From NCBI GenBank assembly GCA_964035545.1, contig OZ037768.1:8361241-8425240 (forward strand): a stretch of 64,000 nt of DNA. The letters run 5' to 3'. Every line of letters begins with the position of its first letter. Positions within the stretch are counted from its first letter, which is position 1. Under the pieces are notes generated by a model. The model was not told the DNA's origin. It searched no databases and saw only the letters and a list, made by a program, of their open reading frames with translations. A program made the position numbers and the translations under genes. This document shows positions 34,548-48,702 of the stretch, piece after piece. Origin of the DNA: Bugula neritina (taxonomy: Eukaryota; Bryozoa; Gymnolaemata; Cheilostomatida; Bugulidae).

Positions 34548-34730
34548 GGAGGTAGGTGTAGTACCTAATGGAAAAATTGAGAAATTAAGCCTGTGTTATA
34601 GATTAGATATGTAGCAAAAAAGTTATGCTCTAACAAAAAATTTCAACTAGTGCTTTAAACCAAAGTTTATTCAGCAAATTAATGAATTTAGGCTATCTCA
34701 AGCTCTTCACTGCTGAACCTAAATGAAGTA
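34548..34730 (+). repeat. Dispersed unclassified repeat, copy 1
   Basis: Matches 55478-55618 in the same order of words: GGTAGGTG, TAATGGA, AGCCTGTGTT, GATTAGA, ATGTAGCAAAA, GTTATG, AATTTCAAC, GTGCT, CCTAAATGA. It has no coding potential and no tRNA-like head. Confidence 0.7.
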
Positions 34731-35373
34731 TTAGTCATTACTCCCTAGTTGTTACAGATCACTTCACTCAAATTCTTGTTTGCTAAACACTGAGTTAGTA
34801 TTGAATAGCAAAGAGTTGTGACTTCTTGTGTACATAATATAACATCATCACAGTCTACTTGTATACAGTCTAAGCCCATATTGTTTCTATGGTTATGGCT
34901 ACAATGGCCACTCATTGTTTAGACACATCAGCTTGTTAGTAAAATATTCACCTGCTTTAGCTACTGAAAGCTAGTATAGAATCAAGGTTAGCATGCAGCA
35001 CAGCAATACGTAACTGATAGAAGATTTCAGCTACTATATTTGAAACTAGAGCTAGTCCCTCTTACTGTGGTTTGTATATTTTGTTGAGTGCATATAATAT
35101 AAACCTGCATTACTATCTAGCTGTGGTAGAAAACTACTGAGTTAGAAGGTATAGTTTAATTGATTTTTCTATAACGCTATAACATGCAAAGTTAAATTTC
35201 AAATAGTTAAAAGGTGTAACTACTTCATATTCACTTAAATTGTTCAATTTTGTACAATATAACAGCCTTCATTCATTATGAAACATTTACGTACACATCT
35301 CATCTATATTTAAAATGTCTCATTCTGATGTAAGAATAAACTGTAACATTTCTTGTATTATACACATGTATAG

Positions 35374-38300
35374 ATGTCGTACACACAGTACACTGACAGT
35401 CAGACTCAACTCATGAGCATTGCTAAGGCAATCGTCTCCCCTGGAAAAGGGGTGCTGGCTGCTGATGAAATTAACGCGACAATGGAAAAGAGGTTTAGTG
35501 GTATTGGAGTTGAGAACACAGAAGAAAACCGTAAAGCCTACAGGTAAGATGTTGGCTCTTTTTCTTTCCATACATTAACTTTGTATTAATTTTGTGTCAA
35601 TACTCGCATTTGTATGATTAGTTCTACTCACTAAATTAGACCACATCTGGGATGGGTATATGCATAGTTTTGTGATGTAATCTTACAGCAGATTGGTTCT
35701 GAGGGCTCAGATATTGCAATATTTTGGCAGAAATAATTTGAAGCAATTTGAAGTGATCATTGATGTTTGATGATTTCGATTGATTAAATTTTACTTTGAA
35801 TTCCAGTTTCTTGCATTGCTTTATTTTTCTAATAATTTTAATACTTTGATTCAATTGTTATTTTCCTTTAGTTTGCTTTCCTCATCATGTCTATTCCACC
35901 ACTGCTATTAATTTAGCTCTGCATTTTGGTTCTTACTGAAATACCTACATTGTATAGTTAGTTTTACATTCGGTGCGGTGTGTTGTTATATTTTTAGAGG
36001 ACTCTTATTTTCGGCAACCAACAGTCAATACAGCTTATCAGAATATATATCAGGAGTTATACTCAATCACGAAACTTTCCACCAGAGCAATGGGGATGGA
36101 GTCAGTTTCATAGATGTACTTCAGAAGAATGGCATCATTCCTGGCATCAAAGTGAGTTCAGTGTAATATGAAGGCAGTCTAATAAAAAAGAACTATTGAT
36201 CTAATAATTATACACTGTTAGTCAACTCTTGCACAGCTGAATTTTAGAAGAAAAGCCATGTATCAATAAACAGAATGACAATATGTCAATTTCTTTTTTC
36301 TAAACTGTATAGCCTAAGCATGCATTTTTTCTTAGTAAGGAATTTCATGTTGTAATCTATGACTAAAGATTACAAATTTTGTAACTGTTAGCTAATGTTT
36401 GTAGTTGGATCAAGGAGTTACTCCTCTTGTTGGTACTAACGATGAGGTTATAGCTGAAGGACTAGATAGACTTAGCTCCAGGTGTTCAGAATACTATAAG
36501 CTAGGTGCAAGATTTGCAAAGTGGAGATGTGTGCTGAAGGTTAGGACTTTGCCAATCATCTTATTTGTCAAGTATTAGCTGTAGGCCTCTTTATTAAGTA
36601 AAAATTTAGAGTAAGCACCATTGATTAATTATTTGAAAAAGATATCCCTCTCTCTTTCTATGTATTCATTCATTAATAATCTTGGTAAGATAATTCTCTT
36701 GAGAACATACCATAGGGAACTACATCTAATTTTTTTAGTATTTTCTTTTAGTTTTAGCAAATGTACTTGTAATAGAAGAAGTTACCTTTCCTTGAAATAA
36801 ATCAACTTCCCCAATTCCCCTCCCCCCCCTTCCCCTCCCCATCGGCCATCACTAGTGCCAAATGAAAACTAGAAACAGAATTCTAAGGATATCCTCTGCG
36901 CTTCATTTAGTGTTTGTCATAAGGAAGCTGTTTTCCATAAGTTTAAACTGCAGTTACTTGCGTATTATACAAGACTGACAGAACAGAGCTTCATTTTTCA
37001 CCAGTTGAGATTATCAAGTGCTAACCTTTTCTACTATATCACACTTGCCTATTTCTGTTAAATAGATAATATAATAACTGCAGAAATTATCAGCTTGTTT
37101 TTTCAAGGCAAGTCTCTATAATATAGCTTATCAACTCAGTGCCATGTGGTTAAAACAGTCAGGATTTGTCAAACTTGTAATCTAAATGAAAGATAAATTC
37201 TGTTAAAGCACTATCTCTTTCAATCCACACTAATTTCTTGTCAATCATTTTATAATATATTTTTGTAACATGGGTGTGCCTTCAGATATCTGAGAATACT
37301 CCAAGCGAGTTGGCTATGAAAGAGAACGCCAATGTCTTAGCACGTTATGCTAGCATCTGCCAACAGAACGGTCTGGTGCCAATTGTGGAGCCAGAGGTTC
37401 TTCGAGACGGAGATCATGACTTGGAGAAAAATCAGAAAGTTGGTTTTTATTTTTTATTTTTACTTTAAAAGCTAAATTATGCTGCGGTTACAAATGGTTT
37501 CATGATGTAGAACTAGATGTATCACTCATACAGAATTATGTATTTATTAAGCTATCCTTTATAGGCTATCAGCTATAGTGTATCACCAAGTATAAAATAG
37601 AAGTTTTTCCTGCATGCATGATAGAATAAGCATTGGAACTATCAACTAGTTCTATAAGCTTGGAAATTTTTAAAATTTTGCTTGGTACTAAATGTCAAGT
37701 ATGTAAACAAGGTTAGGGTTGTCAACTATTCGGCCTAATACAGGCCTAATGGCTGATCTGCTAAATTATATAAACTGCCACCTAACATTTATTATCACTT
37801 GATCAAATTTCATTGTGGCCAACTTGACCATAACTTCAGCATTCATACAAGCTATTTGATATACAACCGAAAACTTTTGAAGGTTGTTTCTACTCAGCTA
37901 CTATTGTTGCTTAATGGAATTCCTATGGCTTTTCCCCTCTCTCTCCCCATGTTTCTGTGTAATAAATACTACACTATATTTGCTCGAGTACTGCAAACTT
38001 GCCTGTACATATTTCCATTTACTTGTTTGCGTATCAATATACTAGTATGTTAGTATACTTGCAGGTAACAGAACAGGTGCTATCCTATACCTACAAGGCA
38101 TTGATGGAACACCATGTTTTCCTTGAAGGTACTCTACTTAAACCTAACATGGTGACTGCTGGTCAGAGCTGCACTAAGTCCTACACGGCTAAGGACGTTG
38201 CTAAAGCCACTGTAACTGCTCTACAAAGAACAGTGCCTGCAGCTGTACCTGGTATGTGAAAAATAGCCAATCTATTATAAGAGTTTAATACAGGTAGTGA

Positions 38301-39728
38301 TGCAAGTAATGCATGAAAAACAAGGAATTATCAATTCCTAAAATAAACTTATGAGGTAAAAATATTACCTTAAATTCTTGAGTACCATTTTTACTCACTT
38401 TAGAACTGGTTTAAGAAATGATGTAATTCCAGCAAGCAATTTTTTTCCCAACTAACTGCTGCAGTATATAAAACTTTTACAACTTTCTTGCATCTGTCAA
38501 CAAGTTACTGGAAATTCAATGATTTCTAGAACAAATAGTACTAATGTTTAGCAAAATGAAATGTGCAATGACAAGTCAAAAACTTTTTATTAATTTTAAT
38601 AATTACATAATGCCTGATTTTTATACACGAAACTGCTTATCCACTTCTTCTCTAAGGCATAGTATTTCTTTCTGGTGGACAAAGTGAAGAGGAAGCAACT
38701 CTAAATCTCAACGCTATGAATCAATTAGAAATGGTTAAACCTTGGAGACTGTCTTTCAGCTTTGCAAGAGCTTTGCAAGCTTCAGCTCTAAAGGCGTGGC
38801 AAGGAAAGCCTTGTAATGCTACAGCAGGTAAATTTTAAACATCCACATTTTATTTGACAAACATTTTTATGCTGCTGTTCTGTACCTTCCAAAACATGGC
38901 TGCTTTCACACTTCTAATTTTTCACCTAGAATCAAAAACATTCAGTAAAATAGATGTTGTGCTTGTCAGCTTTAAGAATACTAATTCAGAAAATTATGGG
39001 CAGGCTGTCCTTATTCACTATACCATCAAACCTACCCTATTGATCAATTTAACACAACGAGGGGGGGGGGTTACAATTAAAATTATTTGTTGTTATGAAA
39101 TAATAGAGCTAGATGAAGTGTTAAACTTAATTTGTGAAAACACACCATAAATAATAAGTTAAATATAATATTATGTGAAAACAACTTTTTTTTATAGCAG
39201 GAAATCCCAAAGCAGACTTTTGAAAATGACTGTTAAAATGTTGAGAACCAAACTGCTACAAATGATAATGAGTTTTATTGTGATCAATTTTGTTTTTAGT
39301 CTTTAACCTGTGTTTGTAGTTGTAGTTTTTTCTACACAAATGAGTTTGTATTTATAGGGCTTAGATTGTATGTATTAAAAATCAACTGTCAGCTTAGCTT
39401 TTAATAAACTTGTTATTATTTTGACCAAAAAGTAAAAGTATGTTGTTTAAATTACTTTTAAGATTTTCTAATCATAATTTACTGTCATTGTTTTTGTTAT
39501 TATAATGTTTATCATCATTATTAATGAGAATCACAAACACTTATAGAAAATGTTGCTTTCATCAATTATTGTGAATAATCAATCGATTAGTAATCCTTTG
39601 CAGCACAAGCTGAGCTACTTAAGAGGTCTTATGCTAATGGCATGGCTACTCAAGGGAAATATGAAGAGAATAGTGTGTCAACTTCTGCAAATACTGATGA
39701 CAACTTTGTTGCCCAACACGTGTATTAA
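35374..39728 (+). CDS. Class I fructose-bisphosphate aldolase, gene B (diverged paralogue), 7 coding exons
   Basis: Exons: 35374-35543, 35998-36151, 36405-36539, 37286-37438, 38065-38251, 38657-38827, 39604-39728; 364 aa. Exon-intron boundaries are identical to gene A, so this is a tandem duplicate. Catalytic residues are kept: D31 (rabbit D33), K108 (K107), K147 (K146), the EPE glutamate, Schiff-base K230 (K229), the SGGQSEE loop and a C-terminal tyrosine. The usual DESTG segment is changed to DEINAT, replacing the serine equivalent to Ser35, a substrate-phosphate contact in rabbit aldolase. Exons 1-3, 6 and 7 are strongly diverged from gene A, but exon 5 is almost identical. The ATG again follows directly on an acceptor AG. 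It is probably an active aldolase, perhaps with altered substrate preference or expression. Confidence 0.95.
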
Positions 39729-41036
39729 CATTAACTGTTTAGTTGTTTTCAGATGGGAGTGAAAGTTGTATAAAAAGCAGCTGCATGCACTATATGTATG
39801 TTTTATATGCAAATAAACAATCATTTTGCTGAAAATATGCATTCATGTTTAGCTAGCACCAGATCAAGTCAATTTTATAATTTGTCAGTTATCAATGTTT
39901 TATAAGCGTTTGAGTAATAAATAAAATATTGAACACACAATTTTTGCTGGTTCATGAAGACTATATACACAAAATATTATAAGCTTAATACCTACAATCA
40001 AATATAATTTAGATGACACTAAATACATTAGCAGACAGTTGGTGCTGAAAATGAACATGAATATAAATGCATTGCCAGCAGTCAATGTATTGGGAAAAGA
40101 GTAGAGGTAATGCCTATAACTTTTACCACTGATAAAATGGGTAGCTATCAAAATAGATCTAATAAACCTTTAGAATAGCCAAATAAACTTTTGATTCTTC
40201 TTGGGTCGTTTCATGGAAGTTAAGCTGCTGAATTTCTGGTTATAAATAAGTGTTGTCCAATGCTATAAAATAGTCACAAATAAGTCATGGTGCATCACTT
40301 TTAAAATTTCAATTGCATTTGTTACAATAAGTTTCAAAGTTAAAAGCCTGCTTTAATAGTTAGCAATGATGTTTACGTATTGTACTCTTTTATGTCTCCA
40401 TTTTTAAAGCTCATTCAATTCAAGAAAAGACGCTTGAGTAGCGTCCAGTTTACACAATGATCAATAGTTTCACTGACCTAGTGCCATGATTATTGAATTA
40501 CAATTGTTTAACTTTTTAATTACAAGCACATGTGTTACTGCAGGTTGCCAGGTTCACACTTGTACTGGTGCCTGTGTTTTAGACAATTCGAATGCATTTT
40601 TGAGTGAATCCAAAAGGTGAGATTTTACTTAGTTTAAGCAGTCATTTTGGTTTTTTATTGTCATGCTGTTTATGGAGGTTTTTTAATTTAAGATTTTTTT
40701 AAATCTAGTGTTTTGTCCATTATTAATGAAAAATTGCAAACATTGCATCAGATTTGCTGAATGTATAATCTATGTAGTAATTTATATAACTAGCTTAACA
40801 TCTATAGTAAACAAATCCCTTAATGCGCTAATGGTCAAGGGCTATAGCAGCGTGAATAAGGCTGCACAAAATCAATAAACTGCTGAAAGATTTTTTCATT
40901 CAGCAGTAACTGCATGCTCATAGGTGTTCGAACATAAACCAGTAAAGAACGTGCAATCATTTAGAATAAAAGTGTTCCTAAAACTTTTTGCTAGCAGCTC
41001 AAGTTAATTGGCAGCATTGGCTATTAGAGTGCTGCC
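39729..41036. other. Intergenic region, aldolase B to SLC7 gene
   Basis: Holds the aldolase B 3' UTR and poly(A) signal near 39812, then AT-rich sequence up to the SLC7 start at 41037. No other element was recognised. Confidence 0.5.
39812..39817 (+). terminator. Probable poly(A) signal AATAAA of aldolase gene B
   Basis: Canonical hexamer 84 bases after the stop codon, at a typical distance for a short 3' UTR. Confidence 0.5.
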
Positions 41037-44000
41037 ATGGCGGAAGAAGCAGAATTAAAGACTAAAGAAGAGCAGGCATCAAGCCTATTGTCAGCGGAGA
41101 AAGGAGCAGAAAAAGGAATCAAACTAGAGAAGTCAATCAACCTGTTCAGCGGCATCACTATTATAGTCGGCAGCATTATTGGTTCGGGCATCTTTGTCAG
41201 CCCGACTGGTGTACTCAAGGGTACTGGAAGTGTGGGACTTTCTCTACTAGTATGGGTTAGTATGTGACATAAAACTCTTTTTATGCTAGTTCTGCATGAG
41301 TCTTTCAATAAAAAAAACTATTTTTACAATATATAATTATAACAGTTTACTTGACCCTTGGACTCTTTGTTATGCAAGGCTTTGCATTACAAAAATCATT
41401 AGTCATAAACTCTAATTAATTTTTATTGCATATATCTACATACATTTTATACTAAGCTTTGTTACACACACACCATACAGCGCACACAACAACACACCAC
41501 ACAACACACAACACACACACACACAACACACACAAAACACACCACACACCACCTTAAAGATAGTTATAGTGCCCTGCTAGAAAAATGCACTATTAAAATG
41601 CAGCTCCACAAAGTCAAGTAAATATATTTAGAGTTTAAAAGAAAATATCAGTAATTATATAAACAGTTTTAAAGTGTACTTCTCTCTGCAGTAAATTGTC
41701 ATCAGCATTTCCCACTTGTGTGCTCGAAAGAAATGCTGTATCACATGTAATAAAACCACATATATATGCTTTACTAAACAGCAGCCATGAATTCATATCT
41801 GCAAGCAGGCATGCAGGGAAGTTTTTTATAAGTATCTCATAAACTATGTCTATAATAACACAATATTTTTTATACAAATGTGTATGTGTATAATATGCTA
41901 CATGCATTCTACTTGGTTATTTTATATAGTAATATTTACTGCTGTTTGTTTATAATTATTGTTTTCAAAAACCTGACATGGGAAGTCAAGGTTTTGCTAA
42001 ACATGTAAAAATTATTAGTCAAGAAACTGTTAGTTCTAAGTTGCTAGTGGTTATAGCACAAATCACTGCCCTATATTAATCAGTACATTACTCTCCTGTG
42101 GCAACTTTAGCTAGTTTCATTTCATTCAAATGGCTGTTTCAATCAACTCTTTGAATTTTGTGTACAAGCGGAATTAGGTTGAATCAATAAATGATTTCAA
42201 TAAAAAACTAAAGAATTTTCAGGTACGAGTTGTTTACTTTGAGCAATATAATGCCATCATAGCAATAAGTGCAGAGTCATGCAGTTTTTTCTAATAGCAA
42301 ATCAAACTAGCTCTAAAGAAAGTTTGTAGCATGAGAAGTTGCTTGCTTTCGGAATAAAGCGATAACACTCACAACCCAAATTATAAACTAAAATGATACA
42401 ACCAATCAATCATAGCATGATACAATTAAGTAGAATTAAAAACCCACTTAATTGTGTAAAAACTTGTACAACTCTAATCCCAAGTCACAATTTTTTTATC
42501 AATCTATGCAGGTTCTGTGTGGAGTTTTCTCCCTCTTTGGCGCGTACTGCTATGCAGAACTTGGTACTATGATAACCAGGTCAGGCAGTGACTACGCTTA
42601 TGTCTTTGAAGCCTTTGGCCCATTCTATGCTTTTCTTAGAATGTGGGTGGAATGCACAGTGATCAAGCCTACTCTCACTGCAATACAGGTTAGTTATAAG
42701 CATAGATATCCATTCCAGTAATTATGTTATATTACTTTGTACCAAAATTCAATATGTGACTTGAAGTTTAATTATCTAGTTGTGTGAACCTTGCTTTATA
42801 CATTACTGCATTAAATTATTTTTAGGGTCTAACATTTGCACAGTACATCGTGGAGCCAATCTTTTCTGGTTGTGATAAGCCAGATACAGCTGTTAAACTG
42901 CTAGCCATCTCCTGCATTGGTAAGCTAGAGCCGTGCATCTCTGTAACTATCCTATAAGTTGACAGTTGTTGGTTATGATTATAGCATTGCATATTCTATC
43001 TAATGTTCATATAGTTTACTAGGTGAAAGCTGGGCTTATTAGTTATCTTGTCTACTTGTAAGCTTAATAATATTATTAGATTAACTCTAAAATGTGTTAA
43101 TGTACCTATATGTTAATTGGAAATTGTTGATATTATGACTTGTATTATTGTGTAATTTACTATTTTTAAACAATAATTTATAAATTAGGGCATATTCTAT
43201 GGGATCGAATTTTAAAACTCGTCTCAAAATTGCTCACTATAAACGTCTGAGTTAGCCGGGTCTTACTGATTTATATAACATAGCAATTGTAATGCAGTGC
43301 AGTTGCAAATCATTCACGTGAACAAAGTTTCAAAAACCATTATGTTTAGCTTCGACTAGCAAAGAATGTCTTTGCATTCCTTCAAACAGCATTCAGATTG
43401 TGTTATTAATTTGTTGAATTACATGCATGCGCAATCTATTATAGCACTGGTCTATGTTGTAGTGTAGATTGCAGCCTATACTATTATAACATTAAGGCCT
43501 GTAGTAGTGTGTTTTTTTAATTACACCCTCCCAGCATGCTTCAGTCATTCTTATCTTGTAAAACTGTTTTGTTGAGTGAGCTTTGATAACAAGCATCCGA
43601 ATTTTCACAGCACCAAACTTGAGCTGTTGTTAGAAAATTTGCCATATAATGCAGTTTACACATTATAAGATGCTTAAAGCAAATATATATCAAGTTTCCT
43701 ATATACTTTTGGTATTACACAATGACAACAAATTTCTTTTAACAAATATGCATAGTTTGTTTAGAAAGGTGATGTTCTCAGACAGTTTCTAATAAAAGAA
43801 GACAGCTTACTATTTTGGATTGAACCAATCATATACACCATTATCTAGTATTTAATAAAATTGCATGTAATAATATTTTATCACGCTAATTTGCACAAAT
43901 ACAAATTGGCCAGATTATATTTTCCATTATTTATCAGATCCAACAATGAATATGCAGTATTTGGCTAAACATGAAGCTTCTTCAGTTCATTTGGTTAGCT

Positions 44001-47000
44001 TATTATCAATTATCTACAAAATGTATAGTTTTTGAAAATAAATGTCAGTTACTGTTCACACCTCTGCTGTATCAGTAACTCATGAATTAGTAAACTGTCT
44101 ACTAATTGTTGTAGTACTTCTAACGGTTGCCAACTGTATAAGTGTGAAGCTATCGGCAAGGATTCAAGACGCCTCTACAGTGGCCAAGACACTTGCTTTA
44201 GTTGTCATCATTATTACTGGTCTGGTTAGACTGGGTCAAGGTATATAATAAATAATAATAGTAAACAATATTAGTTTATTAAAAGTTGAATTTGGTTTGA
44301 ATATATATTACAAATATTAAAAGTGCCAAATTTAGTTTCAGTTTTTGGTACTGATAAGAGCATAATTTAATATAACTGCTAGATATAGCTTGCCCTTTAA
44401 ATGTTTTTTTTTATAGCATTTGTCAAATTACTCTGTGTGTTAATATATTAATTAAAGTCTCAACATTTTAGAATATTTAAATTTCATTGAATGCCTCAAC
44501 CACTTGCAGCCACTTGTTTTATTGCTATTAGCAAAGAGTAGCATATCATATTGTCTAATGAGCAGTCTGTTGGTTTTAGGATATACTCTCAACTTCAATG
44601 ACTCATTCTCCAAAAGTATTGACGAGGACATCAATGTGACAACAATCGCCTTATCCTTCTACTCTGGACTATTTGCATACATTGGCTGGTATGTGATGTG
44701 ACACATAGATGTATTATAGCTGCTGTATATCTTTGCGCATGAAAGGGGTTTATTCTTCATTATTATCTATACTCTATAGTATACATTATATAGTTTTATT
44801 CTGATCTATTTAAAATGCTCAATCGATTTCTTTTTATTAACTTTTTAAATTAGTAACTCTATGCAGTAAGCAGTTTAAGTTGATTAAAGAAAAAAAATTA
44901 TTTCATCTCAGATGCTTAAATTTAACATAAAGGCTTACTGAGCAAGACTGTGATACATGAAAACTTCATTGTGGCCACTGCGCATTTTTTGCATTTGCTT
45001 TATAGCTATATATTTATTAAAACTATCTAATAAACTATGAAAGGATATTAAAAATATATTATATTTTACTGCATAATACATTGCTAATAACTTAGCATCT
45101 CTAATATATTTAAATTACTTGATGTCAATTCATTCTACTTTCCAGGAACTACCTGAACACTGTGATGGAAGAGTTTCAAGATCCGGAGAAGTAAGTAGTG
45201 TTATATTTCTCATAGCTTTTGCCTCTCAAAAATTATTTTGTTATATTGTGATATTTGGCCTAATCATGGCTGCATAGCCCAAAAGCAAGTATGGTCAAAT
45301 GACCTATCTACTATCAACTTTTCTTGGCTCCAGCTTCAAACCAGTGTCTACTTTTAGGCAGGCAACTATCTAATTGGCAGCATTTGCATTCTTTAACTCA
45401 CTTGTTTTACTTAATAGTATATTTGATTTGTATGTGTTGCCACTTGCCATGTATAAATCAAACCATATTATTTTAAGTATTAATATTTAAATTTATGCTT
45501 CAACAACTCTCTGTTATCTTAATGGTTTTAAGTTTGCCTCAATTACTAATAGAATTCTGCATTTTTTTTCAGAAACCTGCCAAGAGCCATTTTTATTGCT
45601 GTTATATCATGCACGGTGCTGTATACACTTACAATTGTGGCCTACTTCACTACTGTCAGTCCAGAAGAAATGATGTCCAGCTCGGCTGTGGCCGTGGTGG
45701 GTTGAATACCGTTGTCTTAAACATCTCTGCATATCAGCCAGTTAAATGACTAATTTTCTGCTAAATCCTGTGTTGAGAATCAAATTAACAAAAAGTACAT
45801 TATCGTATCAGTATCAACTGCCAAGCTGAAAAACTAGATTGACTGAGTATTAATGCATTTTTTACAATACATTCTAAATCTCTTTTGTTTTACATGTTTG
45901 TGGAGCAGTGTTGAAGCTGCTAACAGTACTGTCATGCATTTAATAATTAAAGTTTAATTTTAGACATTTGCCAACAAACTGTACCAACCAGTAGCATGGT
46001 TGATGCCAATATTTGTTGCCATCTCTTGCGCTGGAGGTATGAATGGAAATTTACTGACGACATCGAGAATATACTTTGTTAGTGCTAGAGAAGGACATCT
46101 GCCACAAATTATGGCCGGAGTTTCTACTCGGTTTATTACTCCAATGCCTTCAGTTATAGTCATGGTGAGCCCTCAATGTGTTACTGTATACAATATATTC
46201 AACACTCTAACACTTGCATGGTGCAGGCTACAGTAAAATAATAATTTTGGTTTGAGACTAACCAAGCATGGAGTAGCCATTTGTAGCCATAGTACAAATT
46301 AGGTCAGATACAATAGTGTTATTGTTCTACTGTTTGCAAAAGCTAATAATGAATGTAACATTGCAGGGGCTGCTGTCTTGCATCTACACGCTAGTAGGAG
46401 ATATATTTACTCTTATCAACTACACTAGTTTCATCCAGTGGTTTGTTATCGGACTGTCTGTCGCTGCACTGATTTACTTTAGAAAACAGAGGCCTGATGC
46501 TCCTCGGCCTTTGAAGGTTTATTCTTTGTTAATATTATTCTGTAAACCCAAAAACAGCTAATTTCAGACATACGATTTGAAATATTACAAGCAATGTATA
46601 TAATAAACAAGAGGGGTGTCACTAACTAAGACAATTTATAAAATTAAATTTTGCTATATTACTAGCTTGGCAGCCTATGGTAATAAACTCAAATAGTTAT
46701 TCAAAAACAATTTATTAGCTACTACCCACAAAAGTTGGTTTTGTTGAAGAAAACAAAGATTGTGCAGTATTTGAGCTGCACTAGACTGTACTCAGTATAT
46801 GTAGCCAGTAGTTTTAAAATTATAAGGCCACAGACAGTTGAAGTATATTCAACGTGGTAACCTTTTGGAAATGAGGTTATAGTTTGCTTATTATCTAAAT
46901 GTAAAAAATGGGAAGCATGTAAAATTGAGTCACAACTTTTTTTCAGCCACATATGTCACCATTTATAGCAGCTATTGTGATGATAGTTATTAAATAACTC

Positions 47001-48702
47001 TTAAGTTATAGAAAAAATATTCTCAAAGTCGATATTTAGTTCCTTTGGTTATATAACCTGCCATAATCAAAGCTACTCTGTATTGTTTTTCATAACTAAA
47101 TAAATATTTATTATTGCATCGAATTAAATATGACTAGAAAGATTCAGATTACCTTCAAACTTATACAGCAGTTGTCTGCGCTCTTCACAAGAATTAGTTA
47201 AACAACTCTTATAGTCTTAAAACATACTTGGCAGGTTTTTTCTTTATATATTATTTTAAGTTCTATACTAGTGATAGAATTAGGCTGGCTTTTTATTTTG
47301 ATAGATACTGTAAGTCTATATAAACACTACATCAGAAAAATTGAATAACCTGTAAAAATATTGAAACAATAATTTTTATAATTACATAAAAATTGTATCA
47401 ATTTAAATTTTGATGATTTCATATGTAATACATGTATAACTCAACAGATGGTAAAAACTCAGTCTTTATTATTTGGTGCAGTAAAGTTGTGTTTATTGTA
47501 ATAATATCACAACTTTTGGTTAAAATTGCATTCATCTGTTATGCCGCTTGCGTTTGTAGATTTCCTTGTTTTGGCCGATATGTTACCTAATAATGACAGT
47601 GTTCATATGTGCCGTACCATTGATGACTGCGCCACAGGAAGTCGGTATGGGCCTGCTCATTGTGTGCACGGGAATACCTGTCTACATAATATTCGTCAAA
47701 TGGCAACCAAAACAACTCCTTCGATTTACTGGTAAGATTTTCCCTTTTATTCACGGTGGCTAAAAATGGAGATAAGTAGCTAACTGTGCTATATTATGGT
47801 GGTAAAGCTGTTATATATAACTTAGAAGGTGTTCTAACAGCTTTGTTGTTACTCAACATTTCCTGTTGCTGGAGTATTTACCAGACTATAATGTACTAAT
47901 TACTAGTAGAACAAAACTTAGCAACAAAGTGTTGGTAGCATTTTTTCAGTTTTGCAATAAATACAATCTTGTCTTTTATTATTCTGTTTTTAGTATTTAA
48001 TATAAGCAAAGAGCTTTCTAATACATGGTGGTTTTAAGGTTTTTCTTTGAATAAACTTCAAAATAATATGTTAAAATTTTAAGCAATACTCCAAAGAAAA
48101 TTTTCACAATATACATATAGTCTTATGTCCCAGTCATATACAATAGCATAGACACATATACTTTAAATATGATTTTGTATTGCTCCTCTGCATAATAGAT
48201 AATTTTACAGGCCATAAACATTATCACACACAGCCTTTTGCTTTATATATACATGTAAATCATTTTTTATTTCAATTTTCATAAATTTTATAAAATAAGA
48301 TGTGTTGCTATAGAATATAGATGATCATGTTATGGCATAATATATTATAAGTAAATTGCAGTTTGTAAATAATTGGTTAAAAGTAAGCTTCAGATTTACA
48401 ACATAAGTAATAAACTGCTTTTTGCCCTACAAATTTGTAATACTATTAACTAGAGAAGTCTCAGTCATAATATAATACAATATGAACTGTATCCTTACAT
48501 TTTATTAAAATTTTACTCTAAATAATATTTCCTGAAACTGCAATTCACAAGTTGAATCTTTCAAGTTTTATAGTATATTACAGGTCTCTACAAGCTGCGA
48601 GTTGATGATTACATGCTTGTATTGATTTATTTTGCAGTTAAGTTCACGAAATTCTTCCAGAAACTTCTCATCATATACCCAGACACTAACAAGTTGGATT
48701 AG
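41037..48702 (+). CDS. SLC7-family L-type amino-acid transporter light chain, 11 coding exons
   Basis: Exons: 41037-41255, 42512-42688, 42826-42919, 44115-44240, 44580-44688, 45146-45190, 45573-45696, 45964-46164, 46367-46516, 47560-47731, 48638-48702; all phases join; 493 aa, typical of the family (about 490-530). Diagnostic motifs: [16 protein letters not shown] in TM1, [18 protein letters not shown], the [15 protein letters not shown] region, [13 protein letters not shown] in TM6, [21 protein letters not shown]-like SAREGHLP, and [10 protein letters not shown]148 in PIFSGCDKP matches the cysteine that forms the disulfide with the SLC3 (4F2hc/rBAT) heavy chain, so it probably works as a heteromeric amino-acid exchanger at the plasma membrane. 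The sequence is closest in feel to LAT1/LAT2 (SLC7A5/A8), but y+LAT or b0,+ types are not excluded. Confidence 0.95.
41461..41553. repeat. Imperfect CA-rich simple repeat
   Basis: Interrupted ACACAC/ACAACAC tract in intron 1 of the SLC7 gene. Confidence 0.85.

Larger units (their letters stand above)
32298..35373. other. Intergenic region between the two aldolase genes
   Basis: The region holds the 3' UTR of gene A, a SINE at 33974-34190, a copy of a dispersed repeat at 34548-34730, and presumably the promoter and non-coding exon of gene B. No other gene was recognised; an open frame at 33172-33471 has no recognisable homology. Confidence 0.5.

Noticed and set aside
36400-36415. Loss of the substrate-phosphate Lys107 in aldolase B (Lys to Gln in LDQG)
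   Set aside because: Recounting against the rabbit enzyme shows Lys107 is the lysine of GIK, which is kept; the changed residue corresponds to position 110.
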